A DNA stretch of 37,637 nucleotides from Candidatus Omnitrophota bacterium (GCA_003140935.1 PLLJ01000004.1:613-38249); one strand, 5' to 3'; shown: positions 1-7,119, counted from the first letter of the stretch. Translations and numbers: made by a program. Notes: generated from the letters alone by a model not told the origin.

Positions 1-150
1 CCCTTACCCTATTAGCGCAAGAATTATCTACTATAGAGAGGCGAATTACTGGCCTGGTGACCAGACAAAAAGGCTCAAAAATATGTCCGTTTTGTCCGGT
101 CTTTTTGGGGCGACATTTCTGCAACATTATATTGCTGAATAGGATAAGAA

Positions 151-175
151 ATGTCCGGCCTCGAAGGGCGGACAT
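151..175 (-). terminator. Hairpin just downstream of the zinc-ribbon gene
   Basis: Inverted repeat with 10-bp arms at 151-160 and 166-175, one mismatch and a 5-nt loop. It starts 7 bp after the stop codon of the leftward gene ending at 182. On the minus strand it is followed by a weak T-rich stretch (TTTCTTAT), so it may act as an intrinsic terminator. The arms contain ATGTCCG, a variant of the TGTCGC motif found in many gaps of this window; a plain copy (GGCGACATT) lies at 109-117. The remaining 1-150 bases hold no gene that I can support. Confidence 0.4.
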
Positions 176-181
176 GGGACA

Positions 182-805
182 TTATGTCGCAGAATTGTCT
201 GCCTTTGCGGTCCCTGGAACGTGCTCCCTCATCCTCTCTTTCACTGATGCCTTCCATGCCGCATCCGCAAGGATGCCGACGACCTGTTCCATCCGGCTCT
301 GCTTATCCCGAAAGATCTGCCGGGCGGCTGCTTTAGAAACCCTTACCGTGCAGTTATAGGTTGTAGAGTCAGACGGCTTTTTTTCAGCTGGAGGCTCTTC
401 CTGCTTCTTTTTTCCACGCCTCTTGGGAGTATCCAGCTTAACCGTCATGGAGTGAAGAAACGTGACCGGGAGCTCGTCACCCGGGATGCTTTCCAAGTGC
501 TTCTCAAACTCCTTCGTCGTCTCCTCACTGCAAAAGAATTTTCGCCCATCAAAGATCACATCCCAGAGCGACAGGCTTTCAGACTCCTTGCCTGCGATCG
601 TAATAAGCCCTTCGGCGCCGTTATCCAGTATTATTTTTTTACTCTCACGCGATCCCCTTTTAATAGGAGCGGCGACCATTCTAGTGGCGCGTTCTTCTTC
701 CTCCTGACGCACACAGTCCGCACACTTCGCCCGAGTCTCCTTCGAATCATCAAACGGTTCGATTTCCCCCATCAGTTTCTTGCACTTGGCACAAATGATT
801 TTCAT
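182..805 (-). CDS. Hypothetical protein with N-terminal zinc ribbon
   Basis: 207 residues, family not recognised. The N-terminus has two CxxC pairs (C5/C8 and C28/C31) with the spacing of a treble-clef or zinc-ribbon finger. The middle (about 40-130) looks like a compact mixed alpha/beta domain, followed by a lysine- and proline-rich linker (about 130-150, RRGKKKQEEPP) and a helical C-terminus rich in basic residues. This suggests a nucleic-acid-associated protein, but no catalytic motif is visible. It lies 6 bp downstream of the HTH protein gene at 812-1882, same strand, so the two are probably cotranscribed. The last codons overlap a copy of the window's ATTATGTCGC motif. Confidence 0.7.
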   Translation of the reverse strand: MKIICAKCKKLMGEIEPFDDSKETRAKCADCVRQEEEERATRMVAAPIKRGSRESKKIILDNGAEGLITIAGKESESLSLWDVIFDGRKFFCSEETTKEFEKHLESIPGDELPVTFLHSMTVKLDTPKRRGKKKQEEPPAEKKPSDSTTYNCTVRVSKAAARQIFRDKQSRMEQVVGILADAAWKASVKERMREHVPGTAKADNSAT

Positions 806-811
806 GATCCA

Positions 812-1882
812 TCACTCCTGTGGTTTCAGTTCTCTTAAAGGATCGAGATTGTTCGCATACGCAGTTGCCCAGGTAACCCATTCGGCAAACTTGCTGTCTG
901 GATCGTACTTCCCCCGCTTCGCAATCGCGGCTTGAACGAGTTCAAGAATGAGCCGGCTCTTCTGCCAATTGGCAGCTTGGCGTTCAAGTGCCTGGCCGCG
1001 CTCCTTTTCCTCTTCTGCTGCCAGTCGTTTCCGTTCTTCTTCTTTCCTTGCGTCTTCCCACCGTTGGTGTTCTTCCGCACGCTCTCTTTTCGACTTCTTA
1101 ATGTAAGCTGCGGCAAGCGATAATCCGTTAACGAAGGAAGCCAGCTTATCTTCCAGTTTTCTATTCTCTCCATCAGACCACTTACTCTGGCAGCCACCCA
1201 AGTAATCATTGATCCGTAAGACTAGCTTTCCATTGGGAACATAGTCCGCGTTGGTGTAACCATATTTATTCGGCTCCGTCTTGACCATCCGCGTAAGCTC
1301 ATCAAGTTCGAATTTAACCTTCTCACCATCAAGCTCCACGTAGGTGTATGTGCTATATTCATTCACACGCTCAATCCCAACTTTGACGCCATGCTGCTCG
1401 AGCACTTTGAGGATGGTGTCTAGAATTCTATATGCTCTGGGAAGTTGCGCGGAACTGACACAAATATCCAATGCAGACTCATTCCCGGGAGCACGAAGCC
1501 GCCCATTACGCTCATGCCCCTTTTTAAGAAGCATTCGAGTCTGCTGGACCAGCGGATGGAATTTCTCGATAGTCTCCGGCACAACGATGGTTTCTTTTAC
1601 GATGAGGACCGGATCGAGGTTTTCTTTTGAGCGAGGAAGAATATTAATGGCCACAACTTCATTGCTCTCGCTAGGAGGAAGGGGTGTTTTAGTGGGAGGC
1701 TTTCCATAACGAACTTTCTGCCAATATCCCATTTTCGGTACGGGGATCGAATACTTCTTACAGACCTTACGCAGACCGTTGTCTGAAAATTTGAACTGCT
1801 TCGCCAAATCGATCATCGGCGTAGCCCAGACCAAATCGTACAGCTCCTGCCGCGTTAGGACCTTTGTATTTTTTGACTCCAT
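812..1882 (-). CDS. HTH-containing hypothetical protein
   Basis: 356 residues. The N-terminus (about 8-55) reads as a helix-turn-helix: TRQELYDLVWATPM, then LAKQFKFSDNGLRKVCKKY, then IPVPKMGYWQKV. I recognise this from uncharacterised bacterial proteins that often begin with a 'RQELYDLVW...GYW' signature. The central part (about 110-250) is mixed alpha/beta without a known active site. Residues about 270-320 form a strongly charged coiled coil (ERAEEHQRWEDARKEEERKR). It probably binds DNA and oligomerises; no enzymatic role can be claimed. It is the first gene of a two-gene leftward unit with the zinc-ribbon protein. The ATG at 1882 has only a weak AGG upstream. The 77-bp gap behind it carries a copy of AATGTCGCTTTT at 1919-1930. 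Confidence 0.7.
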   Translation of the reverse strand: MESKNTKVLTRQELYDLVWATPMIDLAKQFKFSDNGLRKVCKKYSIPVPKMGYWQKVRYGKPPTKTPLPPSESNEVVAINILPRSKENLDPVLIVKETIVVPETIEKFHPLVQQTRMLLKKGHERNGRLRAPGNESALDICVSSAQLPRAYRILDTILKVLEQHGVKVGIERVNEYSTYTYVELDGEKVKFELDELTRMVKTEPNKYGYTNADYVPNGKLVLRINDYLGGCQSKWSDGENRKLEDKLASFVNGLSLAAAYIKKSKRERAEEHQRWEDARKEEERKRLAAEEEKERGQALERQAANWQKSRLILELVQAAIAKRGKYDPDSKFAEWVTWATAYANNLDPLRELKPQE

Positions 1883-1959
1883 CGATGCCTATTGAACACG
1901 ATAAGCCATATTTTCGTCAATGTCGCTTTTGGGAGAAAAAGAGACAGATGCCGCACGGT

Positions 1960-2397
1960 CTACGCAAACCATCCCCAATGCTTTTTCTTCGGGTTACTCT
2001 TAACTGATTTATTTTTGCCCGTGCTTGCGTCGTTAATAGCAGGAAACTTGGGACTGTTGAAATATTTTTCCTTCGCTAACCTATCATCAGCCCTTCCCTT
2101 CTTAATTTTTTTCTGAGACCACCGAGCAGCCCATTTGACCTTGTTGGATCTTATCCAATAGTGAGACTTGCACTCAAAACTCCAATTCCCAATCGATGGG
2201 TAAAGTGAAATCGATTCGCCATCGAACATTAACTGCCAATCTGTAGGACTAATCGGAGTAACGACTTCATTTCCGCACCCACAGCAACATCTATGGGTCG
2301 CCGTTGCGAATTTCATAGACACATAAAGCGTCCCCGGCTTTAAATCGCTGGGGATATATTCGACGAATTCGTGCTTAAGAACCGTCTCGCGTTTCAT
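1960..2397 (-). CDS. DUF6527 family protein of a Ubl-conjugation operon
   Basis: 145 residues. The pattern CCCGCG at 37-42, then PTDW (51-54), YPSIGNW (66-72) and CKSHYWI (76-82) matches what I know of DUF6527. That family occurs almost only beside Multi_ubiq and ThiF/DUF6791 genes in bacterial ubiquitin-like operons. The cysteine cluster plus C76 and H79 look like metal ligands. The molecular role is not established to my knowledge; a deconjugating or accessory role is inference. The C-terminus is lysine-rich. The ATG overlaps the TGA of the E1-like gene (ATGA), with GAGGA upstream, so translation is probably coupled. It is the last gene of the operon. Confidence 0.85.
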   Translation of the reverse strand: MKRETVLKHEFVEYIPSDLKPGTLYVSMKFATATHRCCCGCGNEVVTPISPTDWQLMFDGESISLYPSIGNWSFECKSHYWIRSNKVKWAARWSQKKIKKGRADDRLAKEKYFNSPKFPAINDASTGKNKSVKSNPKKKHWGWFA

Positions 2398-3575
2398 GCC
2401 TGGTCCTCATTGATCAACTTATTGCCATCTATGGTGTATGTACTGTGATGTTCGTTTTCGAAATCTCGGTAAAAACCGCACAGTTTTTTCCATTTTATAA
2501 CAGCCAGAGCGGCGTTGAGCGCATTGAGGTCGGCAATTTGGATATTGCGATCATAGTCATTGTTGCCGTCACCATTCGAGAAAGGAATCCTGTTCTTATC
2601 CCTCACATGCTCACGTTTGTTCCCGGTGCTACTCGTGATCCTCAGAACTCCTAGCAGCGATTCATCGACAAGATTTACTCCCATCCCGACATCAATGAAG
2701 GATATGCCAAATTCCTCTAACTTTTCGACGATCAGTTTTTTTGCTGTGCCATTGTCGAGGCAGAGGAAGACAAAGTTCAGGCTCTTCAGCTGATCGACAT
2801 TCGAAGCATCGATGTAGCAATCATGGGCAACGATGTTCCGATGCATCTTTGAATATTGTTCCTGCAGGTAGGCCACCTTCCTTGGGGCCTTTCTCAATTC
2901 ATCAACAGATGGAGCTCCGGGCGATCTAAACGCGTTATGCTGTGAGAACTTGTCACCGTCGAAGAGATGAATCTCTCGCACGGGGGTTTTGGCTACTAGG
3001 TCTAACACATAAGACCCTGTCCCACCTAAGCCGACAATCCCGATCTTCCCAATCTCTAGCTTTCTAGTGACCAAGTTGATCTCGGCCCTACTCGAGGCCG
3101 TATCGATATAATTGAACACCGATTCGTCTTTCTCGGGTTCAATAACCGGGAATGTTCTCGCTGTAACATTGGGATCGATCGATGCAGCATGGCTGGAGAT
3201 AATTGCGACATACGTCGTCATCTTGTCGTAATAGTCTTTGTAACCACCCTCCGGTTTGCTCGAGAACGAATGATGAACAACAAGATCATTATCAAATCGC
3301 TTCTGCTCACTTTGATGCTTAATCTTGATTATCTCTGATCCGTCCTTGTGGCAAGGATGATCCCCAGCAAAGTAGACGACATGAGTGCCAGGCGTAGTCG
3401 TCAGGTCACCGACCAAACTCAATTCTGAAACAAGAGTCCCAAATTTGATCTCTTTGCTGGAGTTCACATACGGAACATTATTGATCAACAGATAATTTGA
3501 TCTTACCGCGACATCATAGCCCTCGTCTCGCAGCCGTTTTAGATCGGGGCTATGATTTATTAGTTGATGTGACAT
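2394..3575 (-). CDS. E1-like ThiF adenylyltransferase with DUF6791 N-domain
   Basis: 393 residues. Residues about 1-145 match DUF6791 (FGTLVSELSL at 45-54, YFAGDHPCHKDGS at 68-80, HHSFSSKPEGGYKDYYDKM at 101-119). Residues about 170-310 are the ThiF/E1 Rossmann domain, with the nucleotide loop GLGGTGSY (182-189), the acidic strand end LFDGDKF (204-210), and HNAFR (213-217), which carries the conserved Asn and Arg of E1 enzymes. E1-like enzymes adenylate the C-terminus of a ubiquitin-like protein with ATP, so the substrate is presumably the Ubl encoded just upstream. C75 is the most prominent cysteine of the N-domain; whether it carries a thioester is unknown. No separate E2 gene is seen. The start overlaps the Ubl gene by 26 bp, and the end overlaps DUF6527 by 4 bp. 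Confidence 0.9.
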   Translation of the reverse strand: MSHQLINHSPDLKRLRDEGYDVAVRSNYLLINNVPYVNSSKEIKFGTLVSELSLVGDLTTTPGTHVVYFAGDHPCHKDGSEIIKIKHQSEQKRFDNDLVVHHSFSSKPEGGYKDYYDKMTTYVAIISSHAASIDPNVTARTFPVIEPEKDESVFNYIDTASSRAEINLVTRKLEIGKIGIVGLGGTGSYVLDLVAKTPVREIHLFDGDKFSQHNAFRSPGAPSVDELRKAPRKVAYLQEQYSKMHRNIVAHDCYIDASNVDQLKSLNFVFLCLDNGTAKKLIVEKLEEFGISFIDVGMGVNLVDESLLGVLRITSSTGNKREHVRDKNRIPFSNGDGNNDYDRNIQIADLNALNAALAVIKWKKLCGFYRDFENEHHSTYTIDGNKLINEDQA

Positions 3576-3828
3576 TGAAGATCATTCCGTCCTTAATCTT
3601 GACTGTCTCCCCCTCCACCAATGTCCCTTCGGGCTTATTGCCGTGGCCCTTTCTATAGGTGACAGTGAACGTAATGTTCTCTCCCGTCGGAGGGTTGTCA
3701 AAAGCTAAAGCGACGATTTCGGAAAACGACAACGTTTCTTTTGCCGCCACTATTTTTTGTCGACCGTTAACGATAATTGTAATTTCTTTACTGTGTCCTT
3801 GGTTCTTGTTTTCCTGTGAGCTGTTCAT
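3550..3828 (-). CDS. Ubiquitin-like protein, Multi_ubiq type, single domain
   Basis: 92 residues from the ATG at 3828, chosen because GGAG lies 6 bp upstream; an in-frame TTG at 3840 would leave no room for a ribosome binding site. After a polar N-terminal tail of about 12 residues comes one beta-grasp unit: ITIIVNGRQK, then SFSEIVALAFDNP, then ITFTVTYRKG, then PEGTLVEGETVKIKDG and the end MIFNVTSTNKS. This fits the Multi_ubiq family (PF14452), whose members may carry several tandem units; here there is one. There is no terminal di-glycine, so processing or a non-canonical C-terminus would be needed if it is conjugated. It probably serves as substrate of the E1-like protein encoded next. Confidence 0.88.
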   Translation of the reverse strand: MNSSQENKNQGHSKEITIIVNGRQKIVAAKETLSFSEIVALAFDNPPTGENITFTVTYRKGHGNKPEGTLVEGETVKIKDGMIFNVTSTNKS

Positions 3829-3885
3829 ATTCTTCTCCAAATTTGATGGTTACAACCTCTATAAAACCGCTGCCACAGCCTCTTA

Positions 3886-4092
3886 TTAGCGTGAGCGACG
3901 ATTATACGGCGATTGGTTTGTTGGTTTAAGTGAAATTCTCTCTTCAGACGCTTTAGCATATACTCCTGAAACGGGACGGCCAAGCTTAAGACCGATCACC
4001 CGAGTTGGTGTATTCAGCTGAACAAGCTTCCTCAGATTCGTTACTTCTGTTGAGCTCCATTGCTTCCCTGCGTTTCTTTCGTATTTGGCCAC
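3886..4092 (-). CDS. Small HTH/SANT-like protein, first gene of the Ubl operon
   Basis: 68 residues from the GTG at 4092. I prefer this start because GGAGG (4098-4102) sits 5 bp upstream; the in-frame ATG at 4104 would overlap that site. The segment KQWSSTEVTNLRKLVQLNTPTRVIGLKLGRPVSGVYAKASEE reads as a Myb/SANT-like trihelical DNA-binding fold (W-...-L-...-V-...-GR-...-V), and the ending SLKPTNQSPY is shared by small uncharacterised bacterial proteins I have seen. It is probably a DNA-binding adaptor or regulator. It is transcribed from the promoter at 4152-4187 ahead of the Ubl gene, with a 57-bp gap between the two. A role in the conjugation system is only inferred from position. Confidence 0.7.
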   Translation of the reverse strand: MAKYERNAGKQWSSTEVTNLRKLVQLNTPTRVIGLKLGRPVSGVYAKASEERISLKPTNQSPYNRRSR

Positions 4093-4129
4093 TGACACCT
4101 CCATGGTTAAAATACTGGTTTACGTTCAT

Positions 4130-4157
4130 GCAATAGTGCGTTACACTAAAGCAATAG
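4130..4157. promoter_or_regulatory. Candidate operator repeats in the divergent region
   Basis: GCAATAG occurs twice as a direct repeat (4130-4136 and 4151-4157), spaced 21 bp, which is two helical turns. The second copy covers the predicted transcription start of the Ubl operon. Between them GTTACAC (4140-4146) has its reverse complement GTGTAAC at 4203-4209, next to the XRE ribosome binding site. Such paired sites flanking a divergent promoter suit an XRE repressor. This is inference from spacing only. Confidence 0.4.
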
Positions 4158-4187
4158 AATTCTAGGGGAAACCGTTACCCGTGTCAA
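4152..4187 (-). promoter_or_regulatory. Strong sigma70-type promoter of the Ubl operon
   Basis: On the minus strand TTGACA (4187-4182) is separated by exactly 17 bp from TAGAAT (4164-4159), a near-consensus housekeeping promoter. The predicted start near 4152 leaves about 60 nt of leader before the GTG at 4092. The -35 box lies only 34 bp from the start codon of the divergent XRE gene, so a protein bound here could control both directions. Confidence 0.75.
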
Positions 4188-4221
4188 CCTATTTTTTCAC
4201 ATGTGTAACAGAGGAGGATCC

Positions 4222-4554
4222 ATGAATACAATCACGCTCAGCAACCTAGGAGCAGTGGTTAAGCAGAAGCGGGGCACACGAGGAATCCGAGAAGTTTCAA
4301 AAGAAATAGAGATTAGCACTGCCACGCTTTCAAGGATAGAAAATGGTAAGCTGCCCGACATTGAAACATTCACAAAAGCCTGTAAATGGCTTGGCGTTGA
4401 TGGCGGGAAAATATTAGGCTGTTCGCAAGAAGAAACTGCTCCCGCTAGTGTAGTCCCATCGTTCCATTTGAAGACAGAAAAAAATCCATCAAAGGAAGCA
4501 GCCACCGCCCTAGCGGAGATGATACTTGCTGCTCATAAAATGTTTGCCAGTTAA
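4222..4554 (+). CDS. XRE-family HTH repressor, partner of ImmA-like peptidase
   Basis: 110 residues from the ATG at 4222; AGAGGAGG at 4210-4217 fixes this start rather than the ATG at 4201. The classic XRE HTH spans about residues 8-63: LGAVVKQKRGTRGIREVSKEI, then ISTATLSRIENGKLPDIETF, then TKACKWLGVDG. The C-terminal third is a short helical tail. It is divergent from the Ubl operon and directly upstream of an ImmA/IrrE metallopeptidase, in the order of CapH-CapP (CBASS regulators) and ImmR-ImmA (mobile element repressor pairs). The likely role is to repress the Ubl promoter until it is cleaved by the peptidase. Family assignment is firm; the target is inferred. Confidence 0.88.
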   Translation: MNTITLSNLGAVVKQKRGTRGIREVSKEIEISTATLSRIENGKLPDIETFTKACKWLGVDGGKILGCSQEETAPASVVPSFHLKTEKNPSKEAATALAEMILAAHKMFAS

Positions 4555-4566
4555 GAGGGCGCCGCA

Positions 4567-5133
4567 TTGAAATACGGATTTAAAAGTTGGAGTGAACGGG
4601 CATCTATTTCGTATCGAAAAGCTCTAACATTAGAGCCTCTCGATCCCCTGCCATCAATGCAATTGGCTGAACATCTTGGCGTTATCATAAAGACACCAAA
4701 CGAAATAGAAGGACTTTCAAAGGAAAGCTCGGAGCTTCTTTTGAACGGAGAAGCGAGTACCTGGTCTGCAGTTACCCTATCGCTTGGCGATAAGCATGTT
4801 GTAATTTACAATCCATCGCACGCCAAAAGCAGACAATCGAATGATATCATGCACGAATTGTCTCACATCATCATTGGGCATCAACCGCAGCAGATGCATT
4901 CTTATGAACTGGGTCTCTTATTGAGACATTACAACGCCGATCAAGAAAATGAAGCCGATTGGCTAGCTGGAACACTTCTCCTACCGCGCGATGCTCTCGT
5001 AAAAATCAAATTCTCTAAAATGGATCATGATCAAGCTGCCAAATTTTACGGTACGAGCAAGCGTTTATTGGATTGGCGTTTAAATTCCACGGGCGTCAAC
5101 TCCATTTATCTCAAGAAAATGCAGCCTGCATAA
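4567..5133 (+). CDS. ImmA/IrrE-family zinc metallopeptidase
   Basis: 188 residues from a TTG start at 4567, preceded by AAGAGGG. The gluzincin motif HELSH is at 96-100 and the third ligand region ENEADWLAGTLLLPR is at 127-141, both diagnostic of ImmA/IrrE (COG2856). The N-terminal part (about 25-80) is the usual alpha/beta domain. These peptidases cleave an XRE repressor encoded beside them, often in response to DNA damage. The substrate here is most likely the product of 4222-4554, which ends 12 bp upstream. Next to a Ubl-conjugation operon, this pair probably sets when the operon is switched on. Low-GC codon use resembles the XRE gene, and both may have moved together with the Ubl operon. 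Confidence 0.9.
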   Translation: MKYGFKSWSERASISYRKALTLEPLDPLPSMQLAEHLGVIIKTPNEIEGLSKESSELLLNGEASTWSAVTLSLGDKHVVIYNPSHAKSRQSNDIMHELSHIIIGHQPQQMHSYELGLLLRHYNADQENEADWLAGTLLLPRDALVKIKFSKMDHDQAAKFYGTSKRLLDWRLNSTGVNSIYLKKMQPA

Positions 5134-5219
5134 TTTTAATGTCGCTATAGATTGGGATAACGGATGGCCCTCGCGAGCCAATGTCGCTTTATATGACGAT
5201 GACGACTACCCTTAGAGGA

Positions 5220-5253
5220 CTAATGTCGCTTTTCTGCACAAAAGCGACATTAG
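5220..5253. repeat. Perfect 14-bp inverted repeat of the ATGTCGCTTTT motif
   Basis: Arms at 5220-5233 and 5240-5253 are exact reverse complements, with loop CTGCAC. Each arm contains ATGTCGCTTTT. Two further single copies lie just upstream (AATGTCGCT at 5138-5146 and 5180-5188). The site lies in the 211-bp gap between the convergent ImmA gene and the leftward gene ending at 5345, so a bidirectional terminator is possible, though there is no U-run after the stem. I see no gene in 5134-5344. Confidence 0.7.
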
Positions 5254-5344
5254 AAGCACTTAAATAAGCGTCCAAGGGATTAAAACTTCACAGGACATCC
5301 ATAGTGCTGTCGGATTGTCCTTACACCCTTCAACGAATTGTTGC

Positions 5345-5875
5345 TCACGAGCCACATTCACTCGTTAAAGCTCCCCAGAGAGGGGTATATGTAAACTCTG
5401 CCTCACCCGTCAGTGCGTAAGCTCGCAGGATCATTGCACTTCTCCATGCGAGGAATCCTCTGATATCGGCTTCAGAGTAACCAAAGAGCTGCCCTTTTCT
5501 CCTATGATCCTCCGGAGTGAAATAACCTCGCCTCTTCATATCACTGTCGATACGATTAATTTCATCAATGCGCCTAATGGCATCTCCCCGCACTTCGGAC
5601 TTGAAGAACCAGACAGAGGCGCGAATGGGGTCCTCTATCTTTTCCAAGCCATATTCATCAAGCCGCTTGTCGTATTTTTCCTTATGCTTGTTATAAAAGC
5701 TATAGCCGTACTCCGCTATCGGCTTACTCAACACAGCAACGGCCCGGGCAAGCTTCGTGAAGGTACTGCCAAACGGAGCTATTTTCCCGCCGAGTTCGAA
5801 AAAGCTCGCTCGTTCCCTTCTCATTTTTCGCAATAATCGCGATCGTGGAATGCCAATTACGCTTCGCATAAACAC
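5345..5875 (-). CDS. Hypothetical protein
   Basis: 176 residues, not recognised. It starts with a basic segment (RSRLLRKMRRER), followed by predicted helices (ARAVAVLSKPIAEYGYSFYNKHKEKYDKRLDEYG) and a region with repeated charged residues (RRIDEINRIDSDMKRR). There is no signal peptide and no clear metal or nucleotide site. The start is uncertain: neither the ATG at 5875 nor the one at 5869 has a convincing ribosome binding site. It follows the exported-protein gene by 21 bp on the same strand, so it may be the last gene of the AAA operon. A cytosolic helical protein is all that can be said. Confidence 0.55.
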   Translation of the reverse strand: MFMRSVIGIPRSRLLRKMRRERASFFELGGKIAPFGSTFTKLARAVAVLSKPIAEYGYSFYNKHKEKYDKRLDEYGLEKIEDPIRASVWFFKSEVRGDAIRRIDEINRIDSDMKRRGYFTPEDHRRKGQLFGYSEADIRGFLAWRSAMILRAYALTGEAEFTYTPLWGALTSECGS

Positions 5876-5896
5876 CCAACTCAGATAGGCGCTCTA

Positions 5897-6667
5897 TTAC
5901 CGTGAAACGGGCATGGATTTTATTAGAGCGGGCAACGTGTCGAGATATTGGTTTTTCTGCTTTCGGGACAGCTTGTCGCTAGGCTGGCTATTTTGTTTTT
6001 TTGAATACCATATAAATTTTGGAAAATCAGGAAAGTGGCTTCTATCCATTACCAAATTAAAATTTTGGATCTTATAAGGCACATAAATCCAATAATTGTG
6101 GGCTTCCTTATCCGCAGATTTAAGCAGCTCCATTCGCATCATCAATAGTTCTGGGTTTGCATTTTTTTTGAGGCTTACGAAATCCTTGATTTCAAAATAA
6201 AATGATGTGAACTCTAATCGTCTAAACTTCCCGGGCGTGGTCTGGAAGTAAATAAGCGTTGTTTTATAAAATGAGCCCAATCCGCTTCCCCACCATGCCG
6301 GAGTGATAACAATATCAGGCAACCTGTTATGATCTAAATCTACATAGTAAATCTTTCCCAAGAAGGCTGACCATTCTTTGTCACCAGGTAGTTCCATTTT
6401 CTCTATCAGTTTATCCTTGCATCGGATCTCGATCACGCTGGAGTCAGAAACCTTGCTCACCCAGGAAATAGTGACATCCCCATCTTGAAATTTTCCACTT
6501 TCTGCAGGCTCGTTTATTGGTGATACTTTTAATGTTCGATCTTTCCAGGCCTTCAGGTCAAAAGGTGGATATCGATCGTCAAAAGCAGAACCATTTGGAA
6601 TACAAGCCCACAGGAATACGATTAGAAAAAAAACTCCGCAAATGTTTCTTTCCATATTTTCCGACAT
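5897..6667 (-). CDS. Exported protein with FG-GAP/VCBS-like calcium loop
   Basis: 256 residues; GGAGG 6 bp upstream supports the ATG at 6667. Residues about 5-28 (RNICGVFFLIVFLWACIPNGSA) form a signal peptide. Cleavage after GSA is likely; LWAC is a poor lipobox. The mature part contains YYVDLDHNRLPDIVI (about 107-121), a D-x-D-x-N-x-x-x-D loop as in FG-GAP or VCBS repeats, which bind calcium in beta-propeller proteins. Only one such loop is obvious. The rest is aromatic-rich beta sequence (WWGSGLGSFYKTTLIYFQTTPGK is an example region). The protein probably acts in the periplasm or at the surface. Its gene follows a small membrane protein gene by 15 bp in the AAA-ATPase operon. Confidence 0.7.
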   Translation of the reverse strand: MSENMERNICGVFFLIVFLWACIPNGSAFDDRYPPFDLKAWKDRTLKVSPINEPAESGKFQDGDVTISWVSKVSDSSVIEIRCKDKLIEKMELPGDKEWSAFLGKIYYVDLDHNRLPDIVITPAWWGSGLGSFYKTTLIYFQTTPGKFRRLEFTSFYFEIKDFVSLKKNANPELLMMRMELLKSADKEAHNYWIYVPYKIQNFNLVMDRSHFPDFPKFIWYSKKQNSQPSDKLSRKQKNQYLDTLPALIKSMPVSR

Positions 6668-6682
6668 TTTAAACCTCCCATT

Positions 6683-6886
6683 TCAGCGTTTGATTACAGC
6701 GATGATCAATCCGATGATGACAACCAACCCTAGACCGAAGAGAAATCCAATAGGGCCAAGAACCATCCCGCAAATAATCGGAATGACGATCCACCATATA
6801 GCAGCAAATATCGCAATACTAAATATACTGGCGACAATGGCGCCGATTACCGTAATAACTATAATTACGCCCACTAAAAGTTCCAT
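6683..6886 (-). CDS. Small hydrophobic membrane protein
   Basis: 67 residues, almost entirely hydrophobic (VGVIIVITVIGAIVASIF, then AIWWIVIPIICGMVLGP, then GLVVIIGLIIAVIKR): two or three membrane segments with a short basic C-terminus. GGAGG lies 7 bp before the ATG. No known family can be assigned from composition alone. It sits between the acidic zinc-ribbon gene (29 bp upstream) and the exported protein gene, and is likely translated from one operon mRNA. It may be a membrane partner of the AAA ATPase or exported protein; that is inferred from position only. Confidence 0.65.
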   Translation of the reverse strand: MELLVGVIIVITVIGAIVASIFSIAIFAAIWWIVIPIICGMVLGPIGFLFGLGLVVIIGLIIAVIKR

Positions 6887-6915
6887 GGCTTCACCTCCAA
6901 TACTCGAACAGCTCC

Positions 6916-7101
6916 TTAGCTGTCTTCTTCGTCCCCGTCTTCATCATCATCCAAATCTTCACCGGCCTCGCGTCTTTCCTCCCGAGCTGTTTCAAGGTCA
7001 TCTTCATCAAATTCTTGCCCACACTCACTACAAAAGTAAAATTCGGCAAGGCTCTCATCCATTTCCTGCTCGCAATGGGGACATATCTTCGGGCCAGTCA
7101 T
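6916..7101 (-). CDS. Small zinc-ribbon protein with acidic tail
   Basis: 61 residues. CPHC (7-10) and CSEC (24-27) form a rubredoxin-type zinc ribbon, followed by a tail of nearly pure Asp/Glu (EDLDDDEDGDEEDS). GGAGG lies 6 bp upstream of the ATG at 7101. Short ribbon proteins with an acidic tail can act as adaptors or nucleic-acid mimics; nothing more specific is supported. It lies 18 bp after the AAA ATPase gene and is presumably coexpressed with it. Confidence 0.7.
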   Translation of the reverse strand: MTGPKICPHCEQEMDESLAEFYFCSECGQEFDEDDLETAREERREAGEDLDDDEDGDEEDS

Positions 7102-7119
7102 AACGATCCTCCTATTTCA

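Noticed and set aside
4222..5133. XRE plus ImmA-like pair as a toxin-antitoxin module
   Set aside because: Possible in principle, but HELSH metallopeptidases of the ImmA type act on the repressor, and the divergent Ubl operon gives a better reason for the pair. No RES or other toxin domain is seen.
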